Assembly (NCBI RefSeq): GCF_019209835.1
Contig: NZ_JAHUTS010000005.1
Span: forward strand, 186,001-250,000
DNA from: Enterovibrio paralichthyis
GTDB taxonomy: Bacteria; Pseudomonadota; Gammaproteobacteria; Enterobacterales; Vibrionaceae
Direction of reading: 5' to 3'
Length of the DNA: 64,000 nucleotides
This document shows, one piece after another, positions 18,563 to 27,441 of the stretch; positions within the stretch are counted from its first letter, which is position 1; each line of letters begins with the position of its first letter. The notes below the pieces were generated by a model that saw nothing but the letters and a program-made list of their open reading frames with translations, ran no database searches and was not told the origin of the DNA. The translations under genes and the position numbers were made by a program.

Positions 18563-19426
18563 TTATTCAGAGATATTCTCTAATCCCCACTTATACAGCG
18601 CATTTTTCTTCACACTGTACAGTTCTGCAGCAATGGCAGCGGCTTTTTTCAGTGGCAGTTCTTTTGCTAACAGGGAAACGGCTTTGGTCGCTTCGAGCGG
18701 CAGATCTTCTTTCTCTGCGCGGTGACCGGCAATCAGTAACACCATTTCACCACGGATACGGTTGCTGTCCTCTTTCAGCCATTCGATCAGCTCACCCAGT
18801 GGCGCACCATGAATGGTTTCGTAGGTTTTGGTCAATTCCCTTGCCAGCACGACCTGACGAGCTTCGCCCAAGACGGACAGCATGTCATCCAGCGTATCCA
18901 TAATGCGATGTGGCGATTCGTAGAAAATCAGGGTGCGTGGATCAGCAGCAATCTCAGTGAACTTGTCGCGGCGGCCTTTACTTTTCGGCGGCAGGAAACC
19001 CTCAAAACTGAAGCGATCCGATGGCAGACCCGATGCACTCAACGCTGTGATCACCGCACAAGGCCCCGGTAAAGGAACAACTTTGACACCCGCCTGACGA
19101 CAACGGGTCACCAAATGGTAACCTGGGTCTGATATCAAAGGCGTGCCAGCATCAGAAACCAGAGCGATAGACTGACCACTGGCCAGTTTTTCGATCAACA
19201 TGTCTGCTTTTTGTTGCTCATTGTGGTCATGCAGGGCGAAAGTTCGGGTAGTGATACCAAAATGGGACAGCAGTCTACCCGTGTGGCGGGTATCCTCGGC
19301 AGCGATGATGTCGACCTGCTGCAAAATTTCCAGTGCACGTTGAGTGATATCACCCAGGTTTCCGATCGGTGTCGGCACGATATATAAAGTTGAGACGTCA
19401 ACCATGGTTGAAGTTTCATCAGTCAT
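18563..19426 (-). CDS. rsmI: 16S rRNA 2'-O-ribose C1402 methyltransferase RsmI
   Basis: RsmI (287 aa) 2'-O-methylates C1402 of 16S rRNA, the same nucleotide that RsmH N4-methylates. The tetrapyrrole-methylase fold is shown by LYIVPTPIGNLGDITQRAL, AEDTRHTGRLL, ALVSDAGTPLISDPGY, PLPGPCAVITALSASGLPSD and FYESPHRI. ATG 19426 (MTDETSTMVDV) is chosen over a GTG nine bases upstream, which would be too close to the GGG ribosome site. The gene is divergent from lpoA. Confidence 0.97.
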   Translation of the reverse strand: MTDETSTMVDVSTLYIVPTPIGNLGDITQRALEILQQVDIIAAEDTRHTGRLLSHFGITTRTFALHDHNEQQKADMLIEKLASGQSIALVSDAGTPLISDPGYHLVTRCRQAGVKVVPLPGPCAVITALSASGLPSDRFSFEGFLPPKSKGRRDKFTEIAADPRTLIFYESPHRIMDTLDDMLSVLGEARQVVLARELTKTYETIHGAPLGELIEWLKEDSNRIRGEMVLLIAGHRAEKEDLPLEATKAVSLLAKELPLKKAAAIAAELYSVKKNALYKWGLENISE

Positions 19427-19455
19427 TTGTTTCACAACCCTTCGGCGATTAATAT
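19427..19455 (+). promoter_or_regulatory. Candidate lpoA promoter
   Basis: TTGTTT (19427-19432) and TAATAT (19450-19455) are spaced by 17 bases, 26 bases before the lpoA start and overlapping the rsmI 5' end. Both hexamers are imperfect. Confidence 0.35.
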
Positions 19456-19481
19456 AGAGGGCAACAAGTTACGGACAGAAG

Positions 19482-21323
19482 ATGTTCATGCGTAAAATAA
19501 CCCATAAGTGCAAAAGTGTATCACGACTTCTCTCGCCAATCGCGCTGGCTTTGGCGCTTTCGGCGTGTCAGACCACTCCGCCTGTCGAGCAAGGTCCTCA
19601 ATATGACATCACCGCCCCGGCGCTGGAGTCATCTACCTTTTACTTGCTGAAAGCGGAAACCAGTCAGGGTGAAGAGAAAGCCGATTGGTATTTGCTTGCG
19701 CTCAAAGCGTTGATTGCGGAAAAGCAATACTCTCAGGCTGACGTGATTATCAACCGCCTGGCGAAGATGCCACTCACCCCGCTACAACTTTCCGAATGGC
19801 AGTTGAACCGTGCGACGCTTTTACAACAAAAAGGCGACCTGTCCTCAGCCGTTGAAGGCTTGAACTTCCAGCCATCCTGGGGATTACCAGCCAAGCAGTA
19901 CCAGCGTTACCACCAGCTTAAAGGTGAGCTGTATGAAGCGTTGGGGAATATGCCTGCTGCGGTACTTTCCTATTCCGAGGGCGTGCCGTACCTGACGGAC
20001 ACTTATGAGAAACAGCAAGCCTGGAACCACATCTGGTCGATGTTGGTTGCGATGCCGGCTTCCGGACTCAACACGCTGTCAGCAAGCGGTAATACCACAC
20101 TGACCGGCTGGGTAGAGCTGTTAAATTTGCTGCGCCGTTATTCCGGACACCCTGCCCAGCAACAGGAAGCCCTCTCCGAATGGTTAGCAGCGAACCCTGC
20201 GCACCCGGCCAACCGTTATCTGCCGCAAGATCTAAACGCGCTGCAGTCTATGGAAATCCTGCGCCCTGAACGTATCGCTGTACTGCTGCCTCTGAGTGAC
20301 AAATTTGCAGCCCAGGGTGAAGCAATTCGCAATGGGTTGGTTCAGGCACTGTTGGATGATAACTCCGGCGCTGATGCGCCCGCGGTGAAGTTTTATGACA
20401 CCAATGCCATGCCGATGGCTGATATCGTCAACACTATGCGTGCTGACAATATCGAATTCGTGATTGGTCCCTTGCAAAAAGACAAAGTGGATGAGTTTCT
20501 CTCCCTTAGCCAGAACAGTATTCCAACTCTGGCGCTTAACATTCCCGATGACGAAGGCGGCGAGGCCAATACCTGTTTCTTCACTCTGTCACCTGAGCAA
20601 GAAGCCGAACAGGCAGCTATCCATATCGCACAAAACAATCACCGTTATCCGCTGGTTATTGCCCCAGACAGTGGCTTTGGCCGTCGCGTGAGTGAAGCGT
20701 TTGACAAGCAGTGGGAAAAAGAGACAGGTGAAAAGGCTGAAGTAGAGTACTTCAAAAACCGCGCTGAAATGCAAAAGACCGTGCAGCGTGTTTTCGGCCT
20801 GACCGAAAGTCAGGCGCGCATTCAGCAAATGAAGCAGTTACTGGGCCTGGACATGGAAGCGGAGCAACGCAGCCGCCGCGACGTTGACGCCGTTTATCTC
20901 GTTGCCAATGCGGGTGAGCTGACACTGCTAAAACCATTTATTGAAGTGGCTATCAACCCGGATGTCACGCCACCAAAACTCTATGCCAGCTCGCGCTCCA
21001 ACAACCGTGTTAACGGCGTCGGCGAAATTGGTGAACTTCGTGGTATTGAGTTCAGCGATGTACCATTGCTGGTCGATGCCAGTAACCCTGCAGCGGCTCG
21101 CTTCAACCAGTTGTGGCCTGAGCTTGATAATGGCATGACCCGCCTTTATGCATTGGGGATGGATGCTTACGCGCTTATCGAAGCGCTGCCACAAATGCAG
21201 GCGCTGCCAAGCTATCGTTTCGAAGGCCTTTCCGGTGAGCTATCCCTTGGTGATTACTGCACCGTTAACCGTGCCGTTTCATGGGCAAAATTCGGGGATC
21301 AGGGGATTGTTTCTGTTAAATAA
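19482..21323 (+). CDS. lpoA: PBP1a-activating outer-membrane lipoprotein LpoA
   Basis: A 613-residue lipoprotein of the YraM/LpoA family. A signal peptide ends in the lipobox LSAC (Cys29, or Cys27 if the second ATG at 19488 is used). The N-terminal domain (about 40-250) is TPR-like. The C-terminal domain from about residue 260 (RIAVLLPLSDKFAAQGEAIRNG) has the periplasmic-binding-protein fold. LpoA reaches from the outer membrane through the peptidoglycan to activate PBP1a in the related E. coli system. It heads the lpoA-yraN-diaA-dolP gene string. Confidence 0.96.
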   Translation: MFMRKITHKCKSVSRLLSPIALALALSACQTTPPVEQGPQYDITAPALESSTFYLLKAETSQGEEKADWYLLALKALIAEKQYSQADVIINRLAKMPLTPLQLSEWQLNRATLLQQKGDLSSAVEGLNFQPSWGLPAKQYQRYHQLKGELYEALGNMPAAVLSYSEGVPYLTDTYEKQQAWNHIWSMLVAMPASGLNTLSASGNTTLTGWVELLNLLRRYSGHPAQQQEALSEWLAANPAHPANRYLPQDLNALQSMEILRPERIAVLLPLSDKFAAQGEAIRNGLVQALLDDNSGADAPAVKFYDTNAMPMADIVNTMRADNIEFVIGPLQKDKVDEFLSLSQNSIPTLALNIPDDEGGEANTCFFTLSPEQEAEQAAIHIAQNNHRYPLVIAPDSGFGRRVSEAFDKQWEKETGEKAEVEYFKNRAEMQKTVQRVFGLTESQARIQQMKQLLGLDMEAEQRSRRDVDAVYLVANAGELTLLKPFIEVAINPDVTPPKLYASSRSNNRVNGVGEIGELRGIEFSDVPLLVDASNPAAARFNQLWPELDNGMTRLYALGMDAYALIEALPQMQALPSYRFEGLSGELSLGDYCTVNRAVSWAKFGDQGIVSVK

Positions 21324-21675
21324 GAAACAAACCGGCGATTACTACGAACAGCAGGCTTGCCGCTATTTAGAGCGGCAAGGTCTCACACCTATCGATAAGA
21401 ACGCCCGCTTTAAAGCGGGCGAACTCGATCTGGTCATGCAAGATAAAAGCTGTATCGTCTTCGTTGAGGTGAAGTTTCGCAAACAAACCCACTTTGGCGG
21501 CGCAGCAGTCACCATCTCCGCCTCGAAAAGACAAAAGCTGTTAAAAGCAGCCTATTTATGGCTTAGTCAGAAAGGGCTTTCCGCGACCCATACCGAATTT
21601 CGATTTGATGCCGTCACTTTTGAAGGCGACGCAAACTCGGTAAACTGGGTGAAGAATATCGAAATTGAAGGTTAA
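21307..21675 (+). CDS. yraN: YraN/UPF0102 family endonuclease-fold protein
   Basis: The protein has the YraN family (UPF0102) core: NKKQTGDYYEQQACRYLERQG, then GELDLVMQD, IVFVEVKFRKQ and the FGGAA..ISASKRQKLLKAAYLWL segment. The E-x-D...E-V-K arrangement is the catalytic pattern of restriction-like PD-(D/E)XK folds, but the family's role is not established. There is no ATG near the homologous N terminus. The likely start is TTG 21307, or CTG 21313 placed 6 bases after AGGGGA, both inside the lpoA 3' end. Starting at 21148 would add about 50 unconserved residues. Product about 122 aa. Confidence 0.88.
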   Translation: MFLLNKKQTGDYYEQQACRYLERQGLTPIDKNARFKAGELDLVMQDKSCIVFVEVKFRKQTHFGGAAVTISASKRQKLLKAAYLWLSQKGLSATHTEFRFDAVTFEGDANSVNWVKNIEIEG

Positions 21676-21678
21676 TCA

Positions 21679-22269
21679 ATGCTAGAGAGCATCAAAGAGA
21701 GCTTTACAGAAAGCATCCAGACTCAAATTGCAGCCGCGGAAGCGTTGCCAGAGCAAATTTCCAAAGCATCGATGTTACTGGTGCAATGCTTACTGAACGG
21801 CAACAAAATCCTCTGTTGTGGTAACGGTGGCTCTGCGGCAAACGCACAACATTTTGCATCTTGTCTGCTCAACCGCTTTGAAACCGAACGCCCTAGCTTA
21901 CCGGCTCTCGCGCTGACAGCGGACACAGTCACACTGACCGCAGTCGCCAATGACTATCACCACGATGAAATCTTCTCCAAGCAGGTGCGTGCATTTGGGC
22001 AAGGCGGTGATGTGTTGCTGGCGCTTTCTACCAGCGGCAACAGTAAAGATATCATCAAAGCGATGGAAGCTGCGGTTACCCGTGATATGACTATCATTGC
22101 CCTGACTGGCAAAGATGGCGGTGAGATGGCAGGCCTTTTAGGGGAGCAGGATGTTGAAATCCGCATTCCTTCCCAGCGCACCGCACGTGTGCAGGAAGTA
22201 CACCTGATTACCCTTCACACCCTTTGTGATTTGATTGACCAGTATCTTTTCCCTACACACGGAGAGTGA
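21679..22269 (+). CDS. diaA: DnaA initiator-associating protein DiaA
   Basis: A 196-residue SIS-domain protein closely resembling DiaA. DiaA tetramers bind DnaA and stimulate ordered assembly at oriC, ensuring timely initiation. Visible motifs: CCGNGGSAANAQHFASCLLNRF (about 46-67), ALTADTVTLTAVANDYHHDEIFSKQ, LALSTSGNSKDI and QEVHLITLHTLCDLID. GmhA (sedoheptulose-7-phosphate isomerase) is a paralogue with a similar sequence, but the yraN-diaA-dolP context favours DiaA. Three bases separate it from yraN. Confidence 0.95.
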   Translation: MLESIKESFTESIQTQIAAAEALPEQISKASMLLVQCLLNGNKILCCGNGGSAANAQHFASCLLNRFETERPSLPALALTADTVTLTAVANDYHHDEIFSKQVRAFGQGGDVLLALSTSGNSKDIIKAMEAAVTRDMTIIALTGKDGGEMAGLLGEQDVEIRIPSQRTARVQEVHLITLHTLCDLIDQYLFPTHGE

Positions 22270-22271
22270 TA

Positions 22272-22832
22272 ATGAAAAAGGCGCTGCTGCTTGCTGCCAT
22301 TTTGGGATTAAGTGCCTGCTCCACGATCTATGAGCAGGATACGCGCACTGCAAAAGCAGAGTGGCAGGATACCCGGATAGCCATGGAAGTGGCGGGTATC
22401 GTCAATAAAGCCCCGTTTAAAGGTGACGTACGTATCAACGCCGTCTCTTACGACGGAAAGCTGCTTTTGATCGGCCAGGCTGACAACGAGTCGCTGAAAA
22501 AGCAACTGGTGACACAAGTACGTGAGCTGGACGGTATTGCCACGGTGTACGATCAAATCCGTATCAAGCCCCCGCTGTCACTGGGCGATGTCAGTAATGA
22601 TACCTGGCTCACCACCAAAGTGAAATCAGCCCTGATCGGCAGCAAAAAGCTCAGCAACGTCAACATCAAAGTGATCACCGAAGACAGTGAGGTGTTTTTG
22701 CTTGGCTATGTTACCCGGGAGCAGGCTGAAGAAGCGACAGAAATCACCCGCAATCTCAGTGGCGTGAAGCAAGTGATTAAAGGGTTTCAGTATGTGGAAA
22801 ACCCACCAGCTGACGCGCAGCAAAATCAGTAG
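22272..22832 (+). CDS. dolP: Outer-membrane lipoprotein DolP (dual BON domains)
   Basis: A 186-residue lipoprotein of the YraP/DolP family. The lipobox LSAC ends at Cys16. Two BON domains follow (about 45-110 and 120-180), each with the alpha-beta pattern ending in the G-V-x-x-V/I strand. DolP maintains outer-membrane integrity and is linked to the BAM complex in E. coli, where it is a sigma-E regulon member. ATG 22272 is chosen over an upstream GTG (22266) because GGAGAG sits at the right distance. It is followed by a strong terminator. Confidence 0.94.
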   Translation: MKKALLLAAILGLSACSTIYEQDTRTAKAEWQDTRIAMEVAGIVNKAPFKGDVRINAVSYDGKLLLIGQADNESLKKQLVTQVRELDGIATVYDQIRIKPPLSLGDVSNDTWLTTKVKSALIGSKKLSNVNIKVITEDSEVFLLGYVTREQAEEATEITRNLSGVKQVIKGFQYVENPPADAQQNQ

Positions 22833-22851
22833 CAGTAAAACCATTGAGACA

Positions 22852-22879
22852 AAAAAAGCAGCCTTTGGCTGCTTTTTTT
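22852..22879. terminator. Bidirectional terminator between dolP and sspB
   Basis: Stem AAAAAAGCAGCC-TTT-GGCTGCTTTTTT. It ends both the plus-strand lpoA-dolP string and the minus-strand sspAB genes; the right edge touches the sspB stop codon. Confidence 0.9.
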
Positions 22880-23348
22880 ATTTTACGACGGTCAGTGTCG
22901 GGCGGCCTTTAGGTTTCGGCTCTTCATCCCCTGAATCATCAGGCGATTCAACACTGGCACTTGGCGTGTCTAGCGTGTCGATTTCCGGCTCAGACTCAAT
23001 GCGCTCAAGTTCTTCATCATACGCTGGCTCTGGATCGAACATGGTACCCGCACCGTTTTCACGGGCGTAAATTGCCATGACCGCATACAGCGGAACAGTC
23101 ACCAGCATTGGGCGACCGCCAAAGCGGGCATTGAAGCTGACTTCATTGTTGCCAAGCTCCAGATTCCCAACGGCACGTGGCGCAATGTTCAGAACAATTT
23201 GTCCATCCTGAACATACTCAAATGGCACGTTCACGTATGGCATAGTCGCATCAACCACCAAATGTGGTGTCAGGTCATTGTCCAGTAGCCAATCGTAAAA
23301 CGCCCGCAACAGGTACGGGCGTCTTGGCTTGAGATTCATCTCGCTCAT
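22878..23348 (-). CDS. sspB: ClpXP protease specificity-enhancing factor SspB
   Basis: SspB (156 aa) binds ssrA-tagged proteins and RseA fragments and delivers them to ClpXP. The N-terminal substrate-binding domain (about 1-110, RRPYLLRAFYDWLLDNDLTPHLVVD) is followed by an acidic flexible linker and the C-terminal ClpX-binding motif KGRPTLTVVK, all as in the E. coli protein. Its ATG overlaps the sspA stop (TAATG). The link to RseA degradation is relevant because degS lies nearby. Confidence 0.97.
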   Translation of the reverse strand: MSEMNLKPRRPYLLRAFYDWLLDNDLTPHLVVDATMPYVNVPFEYVQDGQIVLNIAPRAVGNLELGNNEVSFNARFGGRPMLVTVPLYAVMAIYARENGAGTMFDPEPAYDEELERIESEPEIDTLDTPSASVESPDDSGDEEPKPKGRPTLTVVK

Positions 23349-23983
23349 TACTGCGCCAGACGCATCTCGCGCTCAGCTTCGGTCAGCGACGCGAGGAATG
23401 AATCACGCTCGAAAACGCGAGCCATGTAAGTTTTCACTTCTTTCGCACCTGGGCCACTCAGCTCAATACCCATGATAGGCAAACGCCACAGTAGCGGAGC
23501 CAGGTAGCAATCAACCAGGCTGAACTCTTCGCTCATGAAAAACGGGTACTCAGCAAATACCGGTGCCAGAGCCAGCAGCTCTTCACGCAGTTGACGACGC
23601 GCTTTGTCCGCCTCTTCTGCATTGCCTTTCTCGATTTTCTCAGCCAGGGTGTACCAGTTACGCTCAATGCGGTACATCATCAGACGGCTGTTACCACGTG
23701 CAACCGGGTAAACCGGCATCAGAGGTGGGTGCGGGAAGCGCTCATCCAGGTATTCCATGATGATATTCGCGTTATACAACGCCAGTTCACGGTCAACCAG
23801 AGTAGGTACCGAGTTGTACGGATTCAGATCAAGTAAATCCTCTGGCAGGTTATTTGGATCAACAAGCTCAATCTCATAGGTCACACCTTTCTCTGCCAGA
23901 ACGATGCGAACCTGATGGCTATACATGTCTGATGCGTCTGAATACAACGTCATCACCGAGCGTTTATTGGCAGCAACAGCCAT
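23348..23983 (-). CDS. sspA: Stringent starvation protein A
   Basis: SspA (211 aa) has a glutathione-S-transferase fold, with a thioredoxin-like N-terminal domain (MTLYSDASDMYSHQVRIVLAEKGV) and a helical C-terminal domain (from about 90). It lacks GST activity in E. coli and instead binds RNA polymerase/sigma-70, affecting stationary-phase and acid-stress genes. Its start is preceded by a strong GGAGGGG site. It is directly downstream of petABC, separated by a terminator. Confidence 0.97.
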   Translation of the reverse strand: MAVAANKRSVMTLYSDASDMYSHQVRIVLAEKGVTYEIELVDPNNLPEDLLDLNPYNSVPTLVDRELALYNANIIMEYLDERFPHPPLMPVYPVARGNSRLMMYRIERNWYTLAEKIEKGNAEEADKARRQLREELLALAPVFAEYPFFMSEEFSLVDCYLAPLLWRLPIMGIELSGPGAKEVKTYMARVFERDSFLASLTEAEREMRLAQ

Positions 23984-24011
23984 TAACCCCTCCAGAATGT
24001 TTCATCAATAG

Positions 24012-24041
24012 AAAAAACAATGGGAGCACCTGCCCCCATTG
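24012..24041 (-). terminator. petABC terminator
   Basis: On the minus strand CAATGGG...CCCATTG form a stem (24018-24041) followed by TTTTTTC, between petC and sspA. Confidence 0.8.
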
Positions 24042-24069
24042 TGGATCAGCAACTCACTAGATTAACCGA

Positions 24070-24807
24070 TCAGTGAACATCACGCCAATACTCTTTCTTG
24101 AGCAAAATGGCAAGGATAAGGAAAATGATTATAAAGCCAATTACCCAATATCCCATTTGCTGACGCTCAAGTTTCATTGGCTCGCCGGAATACTCCAGGA
24201 AGTTGACCAGATCACGAACAGCTTCGTCATACTCTTCAGGGCTTAATTCACCGTTGCCCAACGACGTAAGACCAACCAGCTCCTGAACTTGTTCGCCATC
24301 GACCATGACAGTTTTGAACTCTTTAACCGGCGTGCCCTGCAACTCTTCAAGAACATGCGGCATACCAACGCTAGGGAAAACAACGTTGTTAACGCCAAAT
24401 GGGCGGCTTGGGTCAGCATAGAATGAACGCAGATAGGTATAAATCCAATCCGTACCCCGAACACGTGCAACCAGCGTCAGATCCGGTGCAGGCGCCCCGA
24501 AGAAGGTTGCTGCATCGTCCACAGTGATGGCATTGGTGATCAAATCACCAATCTTGGCGTTTTTATCAAACACCAGATTTTCCATCATCAGCTCTTTCGG
24601 AATATCCAGATCGTCTGCAATACGTTCATAACGTTGGTACTGGGTAGCATGGCAACCCAGACAGTAGTTCATGAACAGTTTGGCACCACGCTGCAATGAT
24701 GCTTTATCAGACAAATCATTGTTCGCTGCGTCCAAATGCACATTCCCACCGGCAGCCATCGCGAGAGAAGGCAGGAATGCGAACAACATTACAATCCATT
24801 TTTTCAT
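24070..24807 (-). CDS. petC: Cytochrome c1 subunit of the bc1 complex
   Basis: A 245-residue cytochrome c1, which passes electrons from the Rieske protein to soluble cytochrome c in the periplasm. A signal peptide (to about AMA-A, residue 18) precedes the covalent haem site C49-L-G-C52-H53. The C-terminal membrane anchor is visible at about 222-240 (GYWVIGFIIIFLILAILL). The likely haem Met ligand lies in the PSVGMPHVL region. Four-base overlap with petB. Confidence 0.96.
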   Translation of the reverse strand: MKKWIVMLFAFLPSLAMAAGGNVHLDAANNDLSDKASLQRGAKLFMNYCLGCHATQYQRYERIADDLDIPKELMMENLVFDKNAKIGDLITNAITVDDAATFFGAPAPDLTLVARVRGTDWIYTYLRSFYADPSRPFGVNNVVFPSVGMPHVLEELQGTPVKEFKTVMVDGEQVQELVGLTSLGNGELSPEEYDEAVRDLVNFLEYSGEPMKLERQQMGYWVIGFIIIFLILAILLKKEYWRDVH

Positions 24808-26072
24808 TTGAAATTCACCCTCTCCGGTAGTGGCTTCGTTGCTTCATTCTTGCTGTAGAAGAACAGCAGCACGAAGAACATGAAATAACCAAAGCTAAAG
24901 ATCTGCGCCATCAGCGTGTAAGTAGGCGTGGCAGGCAATGCCCCCAAAATACCCAGCGCGATGAACGAGACGGTGAACATAGCAATATTTGCCAGATGAA
25001 TTTTGCTGCGGTAGCGGTATGAACGGACCTTACAACGATCCAACCACGGCAACAGGAATAGCACTACAATGGACAGCCCCATCAGCACAACCCCTGCAAG
25101 CTTATCCGGCACCGCACGCAAAATGGCGTAAAACGGCGTGAAGTACCACACTGGCGCAATGTGCTCAGGAGTCTTCAGCGGGTTAGCTGCTTCAAAGTTA
25201 GGTGGCTCGAGGAAGTAGCCGCCCATCTCTGGGTTGAAGAAGATGACATACGCAAACAGGATACCAAATAAACCAACGCCTACGAGATCCTTCACCGTGC
25301 CATACGGATGGAATGGGACAGAATCAATGATGTCGTATTTCTTGGTGTAGTACTCATGGAACGGGAACTGTGTTTTGTAGTCCTCGCCCTTGGTGCCTTT
25401 AGGCAGTTTGGTTTCGATACCATCCGGGTTATTTGAGCCTACTTCGTGCAATGCCAGGATGTGCAGAACAACCAGCAGCAAAAGTACGATTGGAAGCGCA
25501 ACAACGTGAAGCGCAAAGAAGCGGTTCAATGTCGCACCGGACAGAACAAAGTCACCACGAATCCACAGTGTCAGGTCATCACCGATAACCGGAATAGCAC
25601 CAAACAGGGAGATGATTACCTGTGCACCCCAGTAAGACATCTGACCCCATGGCAGCAGATATCCCATGAAGGCTTCAGCCATCAGCACCAGGAAGATCAG
25701 CATGCCGAAAATCCACAGCAGCTCACGTGGTTTTTGGTATGAGCCGTAGATCAGTCCGCGGAACATATGCAGATAAACCACGACGAAGAAAGCTGATGCG
25801 CCGGTGGAGTGCATATAACGCAGCAACCAACCGTATTCCACATCACGCATGATAAATTCAATGGAAGCAAACGCACCTTCAGCAGAAGGGTTGTAGCTCA
25901 TGGTCAGCCAGATACCTGTCAGTAACTGATTGACCAACACCAGCATCGCCAAAGAACCGAACAGATACCAGAAGTTAAAGTTCTTTGGCATCGGGTATTC
26001 GGACAAATGCTTTTTATAGGCATTCATCACTGGCAGACGTTTTTCAAACCAGTTAAGCAAGTTTTCCATCAT
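24804..26072 (-). CDS. petB: Cytochrome b subunit of the bc1 complex
   Basis: Cytochrome b (422 aa), the inner-membrane core of ubiquinol:cytochrome c reductase. Eight or so hydrophobic helices are visible, with haem histidines in RYMHSTGASAFFVVVYLHMFRGL and in FFALHVVALPIVLLLLVVLHILALH. Quinone-site features include YWGAQVI and the PVWYFTPFYAILRAVP segment. E. coli lacks this complex, so it is one of the markers separating this organism from enterics. Overlaps petA and petC by four bases each. Confidence 0.97.
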   Translation of the reverse strand: MMENLLNWFEKRLPVMNAYKKHLSEYPMPKNFNFWYLFGSLAMLVLVNQLLTGIWLTMSYNPSAEGAFASIEFIMRDVEYGWLLRYMHSTGASAFFVVVYLHMFRGLIYGSYQKPRELLWIFGMLIFLVLMAEAFMGYLLPWGQMSYWGAQVIISLFGAIPVIGDDLTLWIRGDFVLSGATLNRFFALHVVALPIVLLLLVVLHILALHEVGSNNPDGIETKLPKGTKGEDYKTQFPFHEYYTKKYDIIDSVPFHPYGTVKDLVGVGLFGILFAYVIFFNPEMGGYFLEPPNFEAANPLKTPEHIAPVWYFTPFYAILRAVPDKLAGVVLMGLSIVVLFLLPWLDRCKVRSYRYRSKIHLANIAMFTVSFIALGILGALPATPTYTLMAQIFSFGYFMFFVLLFFYSKNEATKPLPERVNFK

Positions 26073-26659
26073 GCTTCTCCCTCGTCTGCACCCACCAAAA
26101 TGCGCTTGTCATTCAGGTACGTATAAGGCGGAATAACAAGGTTCAATGGCGCTGGAACCCCTTTAAACACACGTCCTGCCATGTCGAACTTAGAACCGTG
26201 ACATGGACAGAAGAAACCGGACGTGACGCCCTCAACTTGCTCACCAAAACTGTCAGGTAAATAGGTAGGTGAACAGCCGAGGTGGGTACAAATTCCCACG
26301 GCGACAAAAAGTTCGGGCTTAATGGAGCGGTACGTATTTGTAATGTATTCGGGTTGCTGAGGTTCTAAAGACTCAGGGTCACGAAGTTGCTCACCGATGT
26401 CATTGAGCGCTTCAACCGTTTGATTGCTGCGGCGCACAACCCATACAGGTTTACCCTGCCAAACTACCCTGATTAACTGGCCTTCCTCAATCTTGCTGAC
26501 ATCGACTTCGACCGGGGCACCGGCAGCTTTTGCTTTGGCGCTTGGGTTCCATGACTTGATAAAAGGCACAGCGACTGCTGCAGCCCCTACACCACCAACC
26601 ACAGCGGTTGACAGAGTCAGGAAACGACGTCGGCCGGAATTCACTGGCGCATTGCTCAT
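26069..26659 (-). CDS. petA: Rieske iron-sulfur subunit of the bc1 complex
   Basis: The Rieske [2Fe-2S] protein (196 aa). An N-terminal twin-arginine-like motif SGRRRFLTLS and one membrane anchor (about 14-35) fit Tat export. The cluster ligands are C124-T-H126-L-G-C129 and C151-P-C153-H154-G-S. ATG 26659 is preceded by GGGAGA at the right distance; an upstream in-frame start would add nine residues before the Tat motif. It leads the petABC operon. Confidence 0.97.
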   Translation of the reverse strand: MSNAPVNSGRRRFLTLSTAVVGGVGAAAVAVPFIKSWNPSAKAKAAGAPVEVDVSKIEEGQLIRVVWQGKPVWVVRRSNQTVEALNDIGEQLRDPESLEPQQPEYITNTYRSIKPELFVAVGICTHLGCSPTYLPDSFGEQVEGVTSGFFCPCHGSKFDMAGRVFKGVPAPLNLVIPPYTYLNDKRILVGADEGEA

Positions 26660-26803
26660 CCAACATTCTCCCATGTGCTCCCGCATGGATTTTTATAACT
26701 TTCCTTATGCGTCCCTGGAGCGTACGGCTAACTCAAAATAAGAATTTTTCTCACGTAGAACTGTGCAGATTATCTAACAATAACCTACTAATACGTCGCC
26801 TAA

Positions 26804-26832
26804 ATGATAAGGAAAACCCCACTTTTTGACAA
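26804..26832 (-). promoter_or_regulatory. petABC promoter
   Basis: TTGTCA (26827-26832, minus strand) and TATCAT (26804-26809) at a 17-base spacing; each matches consensus at five of six positions. The resulting leader to petA would be about 140 bases. Confidence 0.7.
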
Positions 26833-26980
26833 GATAAAGCTACTTTTTTGTAACAAATGTGAGGTATACACCGTTTTTTTATCTAACGGTCAAAAAAGAA
26901 AATTTTGAGAAAAGTTCAAAATGGGGAGAAGCGCACAGAATAGGCGGATATTGCCGCCTTGATGCGAATTTCAGGCAAGA

Positions 26981-27007
26981 AAAAGCCCAGCATATGGCTG
27001 GGCTTTT
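26981..27007 (-). terminator. rplM-rpsI terminator
   Basis: Minus-strand stem AAAAGCCCAGC/GCTGGGCTTTT followed by TTTTTCTTG, 32 bases past the rpsI stop. It could also work on the plus strand. Confidence 0.85.
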
Positions 27008-27039
27008 GGACCAAAATTCCCGGGAGTCCCGGAAGCGAA

Positions 27040-27429
27040 TTAACGCTTAGAGAATTGTGGACGACGACGTGCTTTACGCAGACCAACTTTCTTACGTTCA
27101 ACGCGACGTGCGTCACGAGTAACGAAGCCAGCTGCGCGCAGTGCAGGACGCAGAGTCTCATCGTATTCCATCAGCGCACGGGTGATACCGTGACGGATAG
27201 CACCTGCTTGACCAGAGATACCACCACCGGTAACGGTGATGTACAGGTCCAGCTTCTCAGTCATTTCCACCAGCTCAAGTGGTTGCATAACAACCATGCG
27301 AGCGGTTGGACGACCGAAGTAGGTTTCCAGTGAACGCTTGTTAATTACGATGTTACCGCTGCCCGGCTTGATGAATACACGAGCTGCGGAGCTTTTGCGA
27401 CGACCTGTGCCGTAGTATTGTTCTGCCAT
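27040..27429 (-). CDS. rpsI: 30S ribosomal protein S9
   Basis: S9 (129 aa) sits in the 30S head, with its C-terminal tail reaching the P-site tRNA. The sequence is canonical from YYGTGRRKSSAARVF through GGGISGQAGAIRHGITRAL to the basic tail ending FSKR. It follows rplM by 12 bases, the universal L13-S9 operon order, and is ended by a strong terminator. Confidence 0.99.
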   Translation of the reverse strand: MAEQYYGTGRRKSSAARVFIKPGSGNIVINKRSLETYFGRPTARMVVMQPLELVEMTEKLDLYITVTGGGISGQAGAIRHGITRALMEYDETLRPALRAAGFVTRDARRVERKKVGLRKARRRPQFSKR

Positions 27430-27441
27430 TTTAAAGTCCCC

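Larger units (their letters stand above)
26660..27039. other. Intergenic region between rpsI and petA
   Basis: No coding sequence is supported here. The left half holds a petABC leader of about 140 bases and its promoter; the right end holds the rpsI terminator. Between about 26833 and 26980 the DNA is AT-rich with no recognised element. Confidence 0.6.
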
